Source: Chaetoceros tenuissimus (Eukaryota > Bacillariophyta > Thalassiosirophyceae > Chaetocerotales > Chaetocerotaceae). From it: a stretch of DNA of 64,000 bases. Location of the stretch: positions 41,002 through 105,001 of the forward strand of contig BLLK01000082.1 in assembly GCA_021927905.1 (NCBI GenBank), in the 5' to 3' direction. Below are positions 41,152-52,461 of the stretch, in pieces. Numbering within the stretch: position 1 is the first letter of the stretch; each line of letters begins with the position of its first letter. Both the position numbers and the translations under genes were made by a program. The notes below the pieces were generated by a model that worked only from the letters and a program-made list of their open reading frames with translations, was not told where the DNA came from and did not search any database.

Positions 41152-41821
41152 AATCAAGGAGCGACAGCAGTTCCAGATGATGACACCATTGTAGAAGACA
41201 GTTCTACCAACAATGACATTTATAGTGACGACGATAGTTCGTATGTTCCTAATGATGATGACAGTTCCAATGACAACAGTAACCACAATGATTCCTCCTC
41301 AGATGAAATCGATGATGCCGATGATGACTCCAGTGTTTAATCACATGACAACAATAATATTGATAACGATGACGATGATGGATCCATCTCTGACAATACT
41401 GACCATATCATTGACGTCGACAATGACGATGACGAGGACAATGACAATGACAATGACAATGACAATAGCAATTCTCATGATATTCCTAGTGATGCCGAAG
41501 CTATAGGAGCGACAACTACAACTGATAGCTCCGACAATACGTCTTCTAGACCACGACGCAATACTCGAGCTCCAGAAAGACTCAAAGTATCTCACTCATC
41601 TCAAAAGGAGAAAACATACGATGCTACTGTAAACGAACCACACCCACATGGTGAATTACAATTTACAGAGATCGATGTCAACCAAATCCTATCTGAGAAT
41701 GACAAAGAATTACTTTTCGACTCTGCGTTACATGTACTATTCAATCAAATGTCAGCAAAACAAGGTATTAAAGAATTTGGCGAAGAAGCTGTAGCTGCAA
41801 TGTTGAAGGAGTACAAACAGA
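41152..41821 (+). other. Acidic low-complexity spacer between integrase and RT
   Basis: In the polyprotein frame this encodes runs of Asp, Asn and Ser (DDDSSYVPNDDDSSND; DNDNDNDNDN from a GACAAT microsatellite at about 41423-41468) with a TAA at 41338. It then reads PRRNTRAPERLKVSHSS and ELQFTEIDVNQILSENDKEL, leading toward RT. Copia polyproteins often have such a disordered linker. Confidence 0.7.
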
Positions 41822-43412
41822 TTGAGAGTTGGACGATTTGACAAGCGAAAGTTAACAAGGGAACTCAAAAGAAAAGCCCTAAGAGCTGTAAACCTCATCA
41901 AGAAGAAAAGATGCGGGAAAATCAAAGGCAGAACATGTGCAAACGGAGCACCACACCAAATTCGTACCAAGAGAAGAGGCATCATCGCCAACACTCAGAA
42001 TAGAATCACTTATCGGACTGATACTCTTCGCTGCAGTAGAGAAAAGAGATGTTGCGATATTTGAAGTACCTGGAGCATATTTACACGCAGAACTAGGAGA
42101 AGACAAATTTGTACTCCTGAAACTAGAAGGTGAATTCGCCAAAATCATGTGCGATGTCAACCCTGAATACAAAGAGGACATAATCTATGAAAACGAAGAA
42201 CCAGTGCTCTACCTGCAAATATTGAAAGCACTTTATGGAATGATTGAGTCTGCACTCCTTTGGTACTCACTATACACAGAAATGCTGTTGGAGAACGGTT
42301 TCAAACTTAACCCAGTTGATAGATGTGTAGCAAACAAAGAAATAAATGGAAAACAATGCACAATCGGTTGGTATGTTGATGATAATTTCTTATCACATGA
42401 GGACACAAAGGTCATGGATGGCGTCATTGATATGGTTGAAAGCTATTTCCCAGGTCTTCAAGTGGAACGTGGAAAGGTTTTGAACTTTCTTGGTATGGAA
42501 TTAAGATTCTTTGACAATGGTAAAGCATCAATTGGAACAGTCCAGTATTTGAAGAACATGATTAAGGATCTGGAGGAAGAACTTGGCTTTGAGCTCGTGC
42601 AACAGTATGCTAATCCAGCTGGAAATAATCTGTTTAAAATTGATAGAAAATCCAGGAAGCTGGACAAGAAGAAGGCAGACATATTCAGGAGATATGTATC
42701 TATGGTATTATGGACGATGAAAAGAAGTAGACCAGACATGGAAACAACTGTATCATTCCTCATGAAAAGAGTTAGTGAGCCATTGAGAGACATTTGGCAC
42801 AAGTTTATTCGGATGATGTGTTTTATCAAACAAACAATAAACGACGTCAGGATTATAGGATCGGACAGCTTGGTAGACATGTTGACCATGGTAGACTCTG
42901 CTCATGCTGTACATGAGAATATGAGGGGACACACAGGTGGACTAATTACCTTCCGTACTGGTGTAGTAGATCAGAAGTCAAGTACACAAAAGATGAATGC
43001 TAGGAGTTCTACTGATACCGAACAAATTGGAACAAGCGAATATTTACCGAAGAACATCTATTTCTCCATGTTCTTCGAACATCAAGGATATAAATTACGT
43101 ACTAACTATCTGTGCAAGGATAACTCGTCGGAAATTAAGTTGATTAAGAATGGAAGCGATTCAGCAACATGGAATTCGAAACACGTAGCTGTGAAACATT
43201 TCTGGGTCACCGATAGGATAAAGAATGGAGACATTGAAGTACAATATTGCCCCACGAAGCAAATGGTAGCTGACTATTATTCCAAGCCAGTACAAGGAGC
43301 GTTGTTTCATATATTCCGCAATGCAATCATTGGGTGGACTCACATTAAGACAGTTTTCGAAGACTATGTACCGCCCGAGGAGCGAGATGAAGGCGCCCGG
43401 TCCAAAGACTAA
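41822..43412 (+). pseudogene. Copia reverse transcriptase and RNase H, one frameshift
   Basis: RT starts in one frame (ALRAVNLIKKKRCGKIKGRT, 41822-41940) and changes frame near 41955 into EEASSPTLRIESLIGLILF, then KRDVAIFEVPGAYLHAEL (catalytic Asp region), YLQILKALYGMIESALLWY, and the catalytic box GWYVDDNFLSHED at 42366-42404. RNase H has VDSAHAVHENMRGHTGG, SSTDTEQIGTSEYL, LCKDNSSEIKLIKNG and VQYCPTKQMVADYYSKPVQG. The frame ends at 43412 inside the 3' LTR; another frame there (GPKTKLVQMKKLYRDAVKAQ) looks like the genuine polyprotein end, so a second frame break near 43390 is likely. Confidence 0.9.
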
Positions 43413-43650
43413 ATTAGTACAGATGAAGAAACTTTATCGGGATGCCGTTAAGGCGCAGAATTCAGCAATCCACGAGGAACTGAGAGAAAGTAGAGACATG
43501 TACTGAATGAGTCCATGAGCTCATTCAATAGAAACAATCCTGTTTCGATAACCTAAATATATGATATACGAAGACCAAATATTGTCTAGTCCTATAGAGC
43601 TTAAATAGCACCGTTATATTGGTAGTGACAAATAGACCTTATTTCCAACA
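43380..43650 (+). repeat. 3' LTR of the copia element
   Basis: Matches the 5' LTR at an offset of 4801 bp without indels and ends CCAACA at 43650, followed by the AGATA duplication. The self-priming complement TTCAATAGAAACAAT is at 43525-43539. Confidence 0.8.
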
Positions 43651-43655
43651 AGATA

Positions 43656-43915
43656 AGTCTTGTAGGGTGGTAGGATCCAATTGAAAATGATGTGAATACA
43701 TAGAGTGAGGGAGAGAACAGAGTCCTCTATCTAGTTCTAGTTTTTATAATTTTTCTGAGGAAGAATTCGCACGCCGTAGCGCACTCGGTAGAAAACACCA
43801 CACCTACTTTCCAACGTCAAAACGCCTAGTAAATTACTAGCACACGACCAACGGAACCTAGGTTTTGTGTATTCATTAATTAAAAGAAAACACTATAAAA
43901 ACAAAATCAAAAACA
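43656..43915 (+). promoter_or_regulatory. Probable 5' UTR of the non-LTR retrotransposon
   Basis: 260 bp between the copia target duplication and ORF1 of the non-LTR element. Contains a GAGAGAACAGAGTCCTC stretch and a GCACGCCGTAGCGCACTC stretch. The 5' end of the element is not defined; the copia insertion may have fallen in or beside it. Confidence 0.4.
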
Positions 43916-45916
43916 ATGGTTATTAAAACTAGCACTCCAGTTAAGCCTGTAGAAAAGGCAGTCGAATTGGTAGAAGCCAACGCGGACTACGAGATCAGAT
44001 TTCCAGTAGCAAAGTATATGACCCACTCCGAAGGGGTTAGAGACGCTCTCGAGATGCTCATGTATGCTAATGCAGAGATCCAGGTACACCCAATCAACGA
44101 TGAGGACAGCAAGATTGACGAAGTAAGCAACCTTCCTAAGTGGGAAAAGGTGGAGGAATGGGACAAGTACATCTTTAACTACAAGAGGGAGAAGCAGCAC
44201 GGGAAAAATGGAAAAGAAGAGTTTCACATATGTCACGTGGCTCTAACAGCATACACACAGTTGAGAGACTTGAAAGAAATACCAGAAGTCAAGAATGCAT
44301 TAGCGCAGTCTCGTATTTATTTGAGAGCTAGAAATTTTACATCTTATACAGATAAAGTGCCAATAGCATGGTTGAAAGGAGCAGACTATCAAATGTCGGA
44401 TAGGATGCAGATTACAAAGTATCTAGAGGAAAGCACATATCCAATCAGTGATACCAAAATTCAAGTCAATAGTGATAGAATTCATGTGTATGATAAGGAT
44501 GTGAAAACAACATTCAGAACTAGGGCATATGTGGTATATTGCAACAAAGCTGACCAGCAAGTAATTGACTCGGCACTGGAGAATCTTAACAAATGTGAAA
44601 GCAAAGCACTTGGACTTAGACACCTGCGAGCAATCACGTACAATGGACTTCAACCAATTGTAAAGAAAAAGTGGATCAAAGGACAGAACCAAGTAATGTT
44701 TAACACGGCAGCAGTAGTCATTGATAACATTTACCCAGGGGCAAACCGAGCACCAGATACTTTCAAGGATTGGTGGGAGCATTACCCAGAAATGGAACAG
44801 GATACAGCGGAACAGGATTGGAAAGATATCATCGATCAAAACCTGGCGACTTACGTGGTTGAAAACAAGAAGAAAGAAGAACTTGTGAAAGATATTTACT
44901 TCAGAAATGGGAAAATGCACCTTGTGTGTAATATCCTTGAAGCGGGAGTAGTAGTCGATGCAATGAAGAGTATGATAGAGCATATGACATCAACTTTAAA
45001 TGAAGACGAAATGGCGGAATTGTGCAATATTTACTACTACACTCCAAAGAAAATCCCAAGAGTATCAGCAGTTCTGAAGCATGAAAAACATGGAATCACT
45101 CAAGTTCCTATCGATGTATTTGTACCTGACGAATTAGTAGAAGAACTGGATAATGAAACAATTGAAGCAGATCTGACTCCCTATGAACCAGAGTTGTATG
45201 AGAATATGCCAGCAGCAACGTACTACAAGAGGAACAGAGCACCAGTACGAGTTCAATCAAATGACGATTCCATCAAGTTTTGGAAACAAAAGCAAGCAGC
45301 AAGGAAGAAGGAAAGTAAACAAAAGAGCACTAGAGACAATAAGACCAAGCAACGACCAGCATCCCCGGTAACAGTAGTAGATCATGGTGAGGTAGCAATC
45401 AATGCATCAAACGAACCAAGTAGAAAAGAGATCCAATCAATTAAGACGCAATTTCAAAAGAAGCTAGATGAGCGTGAGAAACAATGGGAAGCGAAATTTA
45501 AAGCGATTGAAAAACAACTAGCAGATACAAAAGTAACAACTGAGAAAGCACTCACGAATTTAGAAACAAACATGGCATTGATGGAGCAGAATAATGAAAC
45601 ATTCCAAAAGCAAATGGAATCAACTACTGATAAACTGTTGCAGAAAATCACAACACAGGGGTCAACACTTAAATCAAGTACCAGATCCATTACAAGTCTC
45701 GAGACAAATATCAACGATCGCTTTGAGCAACTATTCCGAAGACTCGATGTACTCAACTCCAAACAACCATCACCTACTCGTAAGAAACAAGCAGTAGAAA
45801 CTCTACAGCAAAACAATGTTATGGCTAACTCCCTTAGCAATGTAAACTTCATCCAAGGATCAGCACCAGGAACCCAAGAACAACAGCAAGGGTACGGTGG
45901 TGATCAACCATGTTAG
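43916..45916 (+). CDS. Non-LTR retrotransposon ORF1 protein with C-terminal coiled coil
   Basis: An intact 666-codon ORF from the ATG at 43916 to TAG 45914-45916. Residues 1-430 appear globular (for example ADYQMSDRMQITKYLEESTY and TFKDWWEHYPEMEQDTAEQD) and match no domain I know. A basic disordered part follows (QAARKKESKQKSTRDNKTKQ), then residues about 503-628 form a long coiled coil (FQKKLDEREKQWEAKFKAIE, SITSLETNINDRFEQLFRRL). It has no CCHC knuckle. By analogy with LINE ORF1 proteins it should trimerise or oligomerise and bind element RNA. Its stop overlaps the ORF2 start. The open frame suggests that the element is young or only recently disabled. Confidence 0.75.
   Translation: MVIKTSTPVKPVEKAVELVEANADYEIRFPVAKYMTHSEGVRDALEMLMYANAEIQVHPINDEDSKIDEVSNLPKWEKVEEWDKYIFNYKREKQHGKNGKEEFHICHVALTAYTQLRDLKEIPEVKNALAQSRIYLRARNFTSYTDKVPIAWLKGADYQMSDRMQITKYLEESTYPISDTKIQVNSDRIHVYDKDVKTTFRTRAYVVYCNKADQQVIDSALENLNKCESKALGLRHLRAITYNGLQPIVKKKWIKGQNQVMFNTAAVVIDNIYPGANRAPDTFKDWWEHYPEMEQDTAEQDWKDIIDQNLATYVVENKKKEELVKDIYFRNGKMHLVCNILEAGVVVDAMKSMIEHMTSTLNEDEMAELCNIYYYTPKKIPRVSAVLKHEKHGITQVPIDVFVPDELVEELDNETIEADLTPYEPELYENMPAATYYKRNRAPVRVQSNDDSIKFWKQKQAARKKESKQKSTRDNKTKQRPASPVTVVDHGEVAINASNEPSRKEIQSIKTQFQKKLDEREKQWEAKFKAIEKQLADTKVTTEKALTNLETNMALMEQNNETFQKQMESTTDKLLQKITTQGSTLKSSTRSITSLETNINDRFEQLFRRLDVLNSKQPSPTRKKQAVETLQQNNVMANSLSNVNFIQGSAPGTQEQQQGYGGDQPC
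45910..45916 (+). promoter_or_regulatory. ORF1/ORF2 overlap ATGTTAG
   Basis: The ORF2 start ATG and the ORF1 stop TAG share a 7-nt overlap. ORF2 is in the -1 frame relative to ORF1. Comparable stop-start overlaps in other non-LTR elements are known to support reinitiation by the same ribosome. Confidence 0.75.
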
Positions 45917-46636
45917 GTCTCTCAAGGAGCACGGTGCGAGGTGGGAGAAATTCCCAACTCAGCACCACCCTGAGTAGGAATGGGTATGTGAAACGTGTAC
46001 AGGATGAATGGAACAAATTGTTTAACCGTAGGTTTCGCATTGAGGATAGAAAGAAAGGAAAGGAGGAACTGGACAAATACTGGGAGAACAACATTAGGAA
46101 GAAGATGGAAGGCACTGAGAAGATAAGATTAGAATCATTTGGCTCCTTCATAGAGGCAAAGGATCAGGATTGGAGGAAGGACAACTACATAAGGATACGA
46201 TTCTGCAACAAAATGGGATTCCCAGTTCACCACAGATATACTGACTTTGAGAAGTTCATTGTAGAGGCGGAAGCAGATAGCATAGCAATCAGCGGATGTG
46301 TTGAAGTCAATTCGACAGCAAAAGGTGCAGCTAGACTAAGCGATGTAGCGAAAGACATACAGAAACGGAGCAAGGCTACAATAATACCAGCACTTGACCC
46401 TCTGAGATTGCATCAGAAAAAGGATTTTCTTAAAGGGGGTATCGCAACATGGATGCCATCTCATATGGCAGGGAGGCATACAAGTCAAGAAGTTGATCCG
46501 AGCAGAAGATGGATAATACACAGATTTGCAACAGACAGTGATGAACTGGCAATAATATTTGCGTATAGAGTGTGCAGTAACACAATTGATGCAACCACAT
46601 CAACGATTGCCAAAAGAGAGCAACAATTGCTGCTAA

Positions 46637-47551
46637 GGCCGACCGTCACCGTGGGCGATATTTTTTATTTTTTATTTTAAAAAAAAAAATATTCCCCTCC
46701 TCAAAACCGTCCTCGACACCGTGGCCGATATTTTTTCTTTTTTTATTTCACCCATCTGATGACCGTTGGTTGATATTGAAATAATCACATGCAATAACAC
46801 TAGACATACACATAGTAAGGTATATTGAATTTGTTTGTCAATAAACATCAATTTAGAATGAATAGTTTTGATAGTATTCTTCGTAGTAAATCATCATAAG
46901 TCAAGCCGACGTTCAATTTTCAATGGTATGTTGGGATGTATTTGCTTAGAAATTTGGTACTAAAAGTGGATCCAGGAACGATTCTTTATTCTTCAGATAT
47001 CCTAGTGTATAGATAAACTGAAGACATGATTTAGAGGTAGTGATATAATATTTCTATTTGCTGAAAAAGCGACTTCTTGTTGAGCGAACAAGAACAAGTT
47101 GAACGACAGCTTTGTTTCTTTCTCTAGTTTTTCTACTTTCTCCAATTGAAACACTTGGAAAGCCCCACCATCGATTGAATGTTCAAGGAGCCGATTAGAA
47201 CTCAAGATAAGCAGTTGCAATGCACATTTATATATTAAAAAACAAGATGGATATGAACAATGTATTGATGTTGTTTGATGAAAAATGAAAAGATGTGTTG
47301 CAAACTTAGTATGTAAGATACGTACGCTCGGCTTGGAAAAAATATGGCACCCCCCTTCTTGCTGTCGTATTTTTGGAAAAAATACGACGAGGCGAGGGGG
47401 GTGCCATATTTTTGTTGTTGGTGATGAAAATGTGCTCCTCAGCAAACGGTTTGCAAAATATACATTTTGTCATTCAGAAGAAATCGTTTTGCTGGGGAGG
47501 ACATTTTTGAAAATAAAAAATAAAAAATATCGCCCACGGTGACGGGCGGCC
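46637..47551. mobile_element. 915-bp Harbinger-like MITE inserted in ORF2
   Basis: The left end GGCCGACCGTCACCGTGGGC and right end (reverse complement GGCCGCCCGTCACCGTGGGC) are terminal inverted repeats with one mismatch over about 30 bp. TAA lies on both sides (46634-46636 and 47552-47554), the 3-bp TWA duplication typical of PIF/Harbinger. The flanks ...CTGC-TAA...TAA-TGCTT join in frame if the insert and one TAA are removed. The interior is non-coding and includes a second strong hairpin at 47337-47413. A relative lies at 30480-30584. Confidence 0.85.
47337..47413. repeat. Nested hairpin inside the MITE
   Basis: AAAAAATATGGCACCCCCCT at 47337 pairs with GGGGGGTGCCATATTTTT ending 47413. Inside it GTCGTATTTTT pairs with AAAAATACGAC. 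It may be a separate tiny foldback element inserted in the MITE. Confidence 0.85.
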
Positions 47552-50500
47552 TAATGCTTAAAAACCCATCAGCGCTAAATGTGAGGAAAGCCTTCCTGCA
47601 TGACCTGAGCAATCAAATTCGCAAAGAAAGGAAAGAACATAGAGATGTCTTAGTGATGGGTGATTTTAATACCCCACATGACCATAAGGAGATAGTAGAC
47701 ATGTTTGCAAAACATGACATGAATGACCTTGTACCAAGCGGAGCACCCCCAACATGTACTCGTTCATCATTAACTTCAAGACCAACAGAGGTGGTATTCG
47801 GAACAAAGAGATTTGAAAATAGCATGGAGGCATTTGGTATACACCCACAGTTTGTTTTTGACGGCTCCGATCATAGGTCAATTGAAATAGCTTTTTCTAG
47901 AGAGCGATTAATGGGCGATCCAATCCCTCTGACATGGACACAACCATCAATAAATGCAAATCATCCAAAACAAGTAGAGTCATTTTTTGAATAGCTACTA
48001 GCACTTCACAAGAAAGGGAGAACAATGGAGGCACTGGAAGCTGCGGAGGAGAAGCTCCAAAGCAATGATCCATCAGTACGACTAGAAGGATTGAAGAAGG
48101 TACTGAGCATTGAAAAACGAGCAATGACTGAGTATATAACTAGTGCAACACGTAAAGTCCTAAAACCAAGGAGCAACATTGACGTGCCATGGTCGGTGGA
48201 ACTAGCTATTAGTAAGAAAGCAAGGATAGCAGCAAGGAAAGAATGGGAGAAAGACAAGGAGAATGACAAAGCATACAACAAGTGGAAAGAATCACGTATC
48301 AAATATGAAAAAGCATTAATCAAAGCTCCTGAGTTGAGAAAAGAAATGTACAGCTCAATGGTAGAAGAAATGTCCTACAGAATGCATTGTTCTGAAGATT
48401 CAGCAATACGTGCAATTTACAACTGTGAAGTCTTGAGGGATCTTTGTGCAAAGAACAGGACAGTCTTAAAAGGTGCAAGAGGAAAGACAATGACGCATAT
48501 CCTTGTCGGTGAACCCGTTGAATCAGCAAAGACACAGTGGATGAAAATCACTGACAGTGAACTCATTGAAGACATATTGCTACGTTTTAATGAAAGGCAC
48601 CTGCAACAGTCAACAATCTCTCCATTTGCACATGGTCCACTACGGCGAATATTGGGAGAAGATGGCAAAGGTAGCCAAGCATTCTTGGACGGACTAATTG
48701 ATTCGGAGGTAGCTGAAGAGTACGGTCACTTAGCAGCAGCAACAAAATTAATCATAGAGGAATTGAAAATGAAAGAGATAGGTGGAGAACCAGCTAAGTT
48801 CGAATGGACCTTCGATGAGGCAGACTACAAAGAAGCATTTGGCAAAGCACGTCTCAACACAGCACCAGGATTTTCGGGATTGAACATGCATACATTACAA
48901 GCGATATCAACAAACAAAGAGCTGCGTAAAATCTATGCCAAGGTGCTAAAGCTACCTTTCCGATATGGATTCACTTATCCTCGTTGGAAAAAGACAGTTC
49001 AATCCTTATTGATGAAAGAACTATTGCCATATGTTCATAGGTGGAGAATTCTGGAACTAATGGAGCAAGATTACAATGGGGTGCTTAAGCTAGTGGTAGG
49101 ACGTAAATTCGCAGCACACGACCAGGAATTCTTCCAAAACAAAGAGTCCTATGGAGCAGTTAAGAAGAAGAGTGCACATGACGCACTCAACTTGGTGCAA
49201 AATGTTCTAGAATACAGTAGGATCATGAATAGTCCAATCGCAATAGCTCCCAAAGATGCTACAGGTTGCTTTGACCTACTGCGGAGGGAAATCATCAAAG
49301 TCATTGAAGAATCAAAAGGAATGCCAAAGGAGTTTGGCGAATGTGTTGTGAAAACACTTCATGGCATGGAGAGGCATATACGCTTAGCCGGTAAGCTATC
49401 AAAGAAGAGCTTCAAATACAACAGCAGCAACAACATCGGTGGTATAGGGCAAGGAAGTGGTGAAGGACCACAGGACGGAAATGATATGATAGGATTGCTC
49501 AAAGACATCCACACCAAGACAACTCGAGGATGCACATTACTGCATCCGGATGGAGAACAGTCAGCAACTAGACATGGAGGCGGCTTCATTGATGATCAAA
49601 TCGACGTAATATCATTGGATTTGCAGTTTGCAGCACAGGAGAAGGAATTAGTTGAGGATATTCTACTGAAGTGGCAAAATCTGCTAAATGTATCCGGAGG
49701 TGATCTTAGTATTAATAAATGCGCAGTTGGCTTCACCCAGTACGAATTTGTCAAATCCATAAAAAGAGACTACGTAAAGATGAAAAGCATCAATGAGAAC
49801 GAGACACAAATAGAACTCCAACCAAACAACCAGCTCTTGCAAAAGGAAGTCTTGAAACGCCTAGAACCCAATGACGGAGAGAAGTATCTAGGAGTAAGGA
49901 ATGCCCTTAGCGGTTCTAATAACGATGAATTCAAGGCACGAAAGTCACAAGTAGAGGAAATGGCAGGAAGAGTGGCAATGTCACATATCACCCGAAAACA
50001 AGCATACATGATACACTCTATCCAATACAAGCCAGCGATCACGTACCCATTACAGCACACAACGTTTACGACAAAGCAGTGCAAAGCAATACAAGTTCCT
50101 ATGACAAATGCACTATTGCCTAAAATGGGATTTAATAGACACATGCCGCGTGCAGTGGTCTTTGGTCCAATGCAATATGGAGGCATAGCGATGATAGATA
50201 TTGAAACAGAGCAGATTGCAAGTCACCTGGAGTCACTAGTGAAGGATCTCCGTACAGACACACTACAATCAGAGGAACGAATTATAGTGTTAGCTGCGTA
50301 TCAGAGATACATGGGATGTGGAAATCACTTCCTTGACAACGACCCTAAGTACTGGCCATACAAACCAAAGCAATGTAAAACTACATACATCTGGAATATG
50401 ATTTGGAAACATGGTATTAGCATACGATCTACCCAGCTTTGGAAACCAGTATCCAAGTATTCAAATGATGAAGCAATTATGGATGGAATAGTGAGAACAG

Positions 50501-52446
50501 CATCGGACCGACGCGGAACTACACAACATCTGTCAGATGACTGCATTGCAAACGCAAATACAGTCCGTATTTACCTCCAAGTTCATTTCTTAAGCGACAT
50601 AGTAACCGATGGGAAGATAGATATTGAATTATTTAATGTTGAAAGGCAAGCAATTACTAGCGAAGTTTACCCACACCAGGACAAGCCAAGCATAAAAGCC
50701 ATCAACGACTGGAAGAAAGCAGTGAGAGCAGCATTTATCCATGGAGATATGGGTATTGGAAGGATCTTAGAAGATCAAGTCATTGTAGACGACAGTGAAC
50801 CATTAAATCTACAGCAGTACATTGCGACTCAACCAAGCCACGTCAAGCAAATCATGGGAACACAGAGTGAGGAATGGACAGATGACAGTACACTGGCAGT
50901 AGTAGCAGCATTAAGAGAGGGAAGGACAATCACAATCTTTGGTGACGGTTCTGTGAAGGACAGAAGAGGTAGCCATGCATATAGAATAATACCACATGAC
51001 AATTTGGAAGATGATAAGGGAACACTGACAGCTGGAGCAGTAACCAATGGAGACAGGAGGTGGATCACCTCCCTCAGAACAGAGCAGATGTCACAACTAG
51101 GAGCTCTATATACTCTCCTCGCAATAGCAGTCACAAATGACGTAACGGACTCAAAGTCGACCTTTCTTTTTCGCTACGACAATCAAGAGAGTCTTCGACG
51201 AGTGAAATTAGTCCATTCTTTCTACACAGATGCATCACCATTCGCAACTGATTACGACGTATGGGCAGAGATTACAAGAGTGTGTGAGAGATTCCCACAC
51301 ATCACCATAGAAGAGTCATGGGTAAAAGGACATCAGGATGATGATACAGAAGAAGTCTCCATCGAAGCACAGCATAATATAGACATGGATGCATTGGCAG
51401 AAGTGCACCGTGAATCAGATGAAATAATGCCAAAGGCACCAATGTTCTGTAGTGAACAAGCTCAAATTTTAATGGACGGGATTGCGGTTACCCAGGGATT
51501 CCACCAGCAATTACGTGAACATTTACTTGGAGCCAACTTGCGGCAGTATATCAAGAGTAAGACCGGCTGGTCCGACAATGTATTCAACACAGTGAACTGG
51601 CAAGCACTCGAGCGGTACCTCAAGGCAGTACCTTCAGGAAAGCGAACCAACATTATCAAAGTGCAGCATGGATGGCATCACACCTGTGAAAGAGATGCCA
51701 TGTTCAAGGAGTCAAGCGATTTCAAATCGGGTCACACAAGCACATTCTGTCCTTTCGGGTGTGGTGAGAGCGACTACCGCTGGCATTTCTTGCGATGCAC
51801 AAAGTCACCAATATCCAAAGAAGCAGCAAGTGAGACAAGGAAACTTCAAAATGTATTCAAGCGATACAAAGTACACCGTGAGATGCAAAGTGTAATACTC
51901 CAACGAGTGAAGGCCACGTTACAAAGCCAACGAATTGTCCCTATGCAACTAGATGATCATACAGATCCTTTGCTCCAAGAAGCACTGGATGAGCAAGACA
52001 TATTAGGGTGGGATCAATTCCTGCTCGGGAGACAGTCCAAGCGCTGGGAGGAATTACAGCACAAGGAATACGCAAGACTGGCAGCGCAGTTACCAGCAAA
52101 CTCCTCACTCCCTGCACATTTCAAATCTACAGTACTATCCAAAATGATGATCCAAGAGGCAACTTACATCGCGCTGAACCGATGGCAAGTGCATAACGAA
52201 GTGGCTCACACAGCTATTTCAGCGAAGGAATATATCAAGGAACGAGACAAAGCTAAGATTCAAGTTAGGGAACTACTATCTGAACCAAGACCAGACCACA
52301 TAGCATTGTCGAGACTGCTACCAGAGACAGTCGAGACACTTTTGTCGCAACCACTAGAACGCATCAAAGAATGGATCGCCACATGGAAGGCTTCCAAAGC
52401 CTACATAGCTCCAACACTTATCACAACATATTTCCAAACAACATAA

Positions 52447-52461
52447 ACTCCTTCCCCTTTT
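52447..52461 (+). other. Start of the ORF2 3' flank
   Basis: Directly after the ORF2 stop. No poly(A) tail or simple-repeat tail is evident in the next 100 bp, so the 3' end of the element is undefined. Confidence 0.3.

Larger units (their letters stand above)
38579..43650 (+). mobile_element. Ty1/copia retrotransposon, nearly complete, with truncated gag
   Basis: Two direct repeats bound the element, 38579-38849 and 43380-43650. They have no indels and about seven mismatches in 267 bp (about 97% identity). AGATA lies immediately outside both ends (38574-38578 and 43651-43655), a 5-bp target duplication. The interior holds a small coiled-coil ORF, a gag-PR-IN ORF and RT-RNase H. Stops at 40777, 41149 and 41338, plus frame changes near 41840-41955, inactivate pol. 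The gag is only about 100 codons before protease begins. LTR similarity indicates moderate age. Confidence 0.85.
45910..52446 (+). pseudogene. Non-LTR retrotransposon ORF2 (endonuclease-RT-RNase H), split by a MITE and one TAG
   Basis: One frame throughout, about 1873 codons once the 915-bp MITE and its 3-bp duplication are subtracted. The ATG at 45910 overlaps ORF1. The endonuclease domain (APE/EEP type) shows SGCVEVNST, LKGGIATWMPSH and FAYRVCSNT before the MITE and VLVMGDFNTPHD and FDGSDHRSIEIAF after it. A TAG at 47992-47994 separates it from the RT part (48025 on). RT motifs: DATGCFDLL (A), GQGSGEGPQDGND (B), FIDD at 49584-49595 (C), LSINKCAVGF. RNase H from about 50938: FGDGSVKDRRG, SLRTEQMSQLGAL, FRYDNQESLR, KGHQDDD and HNIDMDALAEVH. 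A CX3CX7HX3C finger (CPFGCGESDYRWHFLRC) closes the protein. The clade is uncertain; I-like or the algal Ambal group are candidates. Confidence 0.9.

Noticed and set aside
41213-41595. Met/Thr-rich plus ORF and Ile/Val-rich minus ORF
   Set aside because: Both are other-frame readings of the GAC/AAT-rich acidic linker of the copia polyprotein.
44423-44983. 186-codon minus-strand ORF opposite ORF1 of the non-LTR element
   Set aside because: Fully antisense to an intact, motif-consistent ORF1; hydrophobic composition is what antisense of charged helical protein gives.
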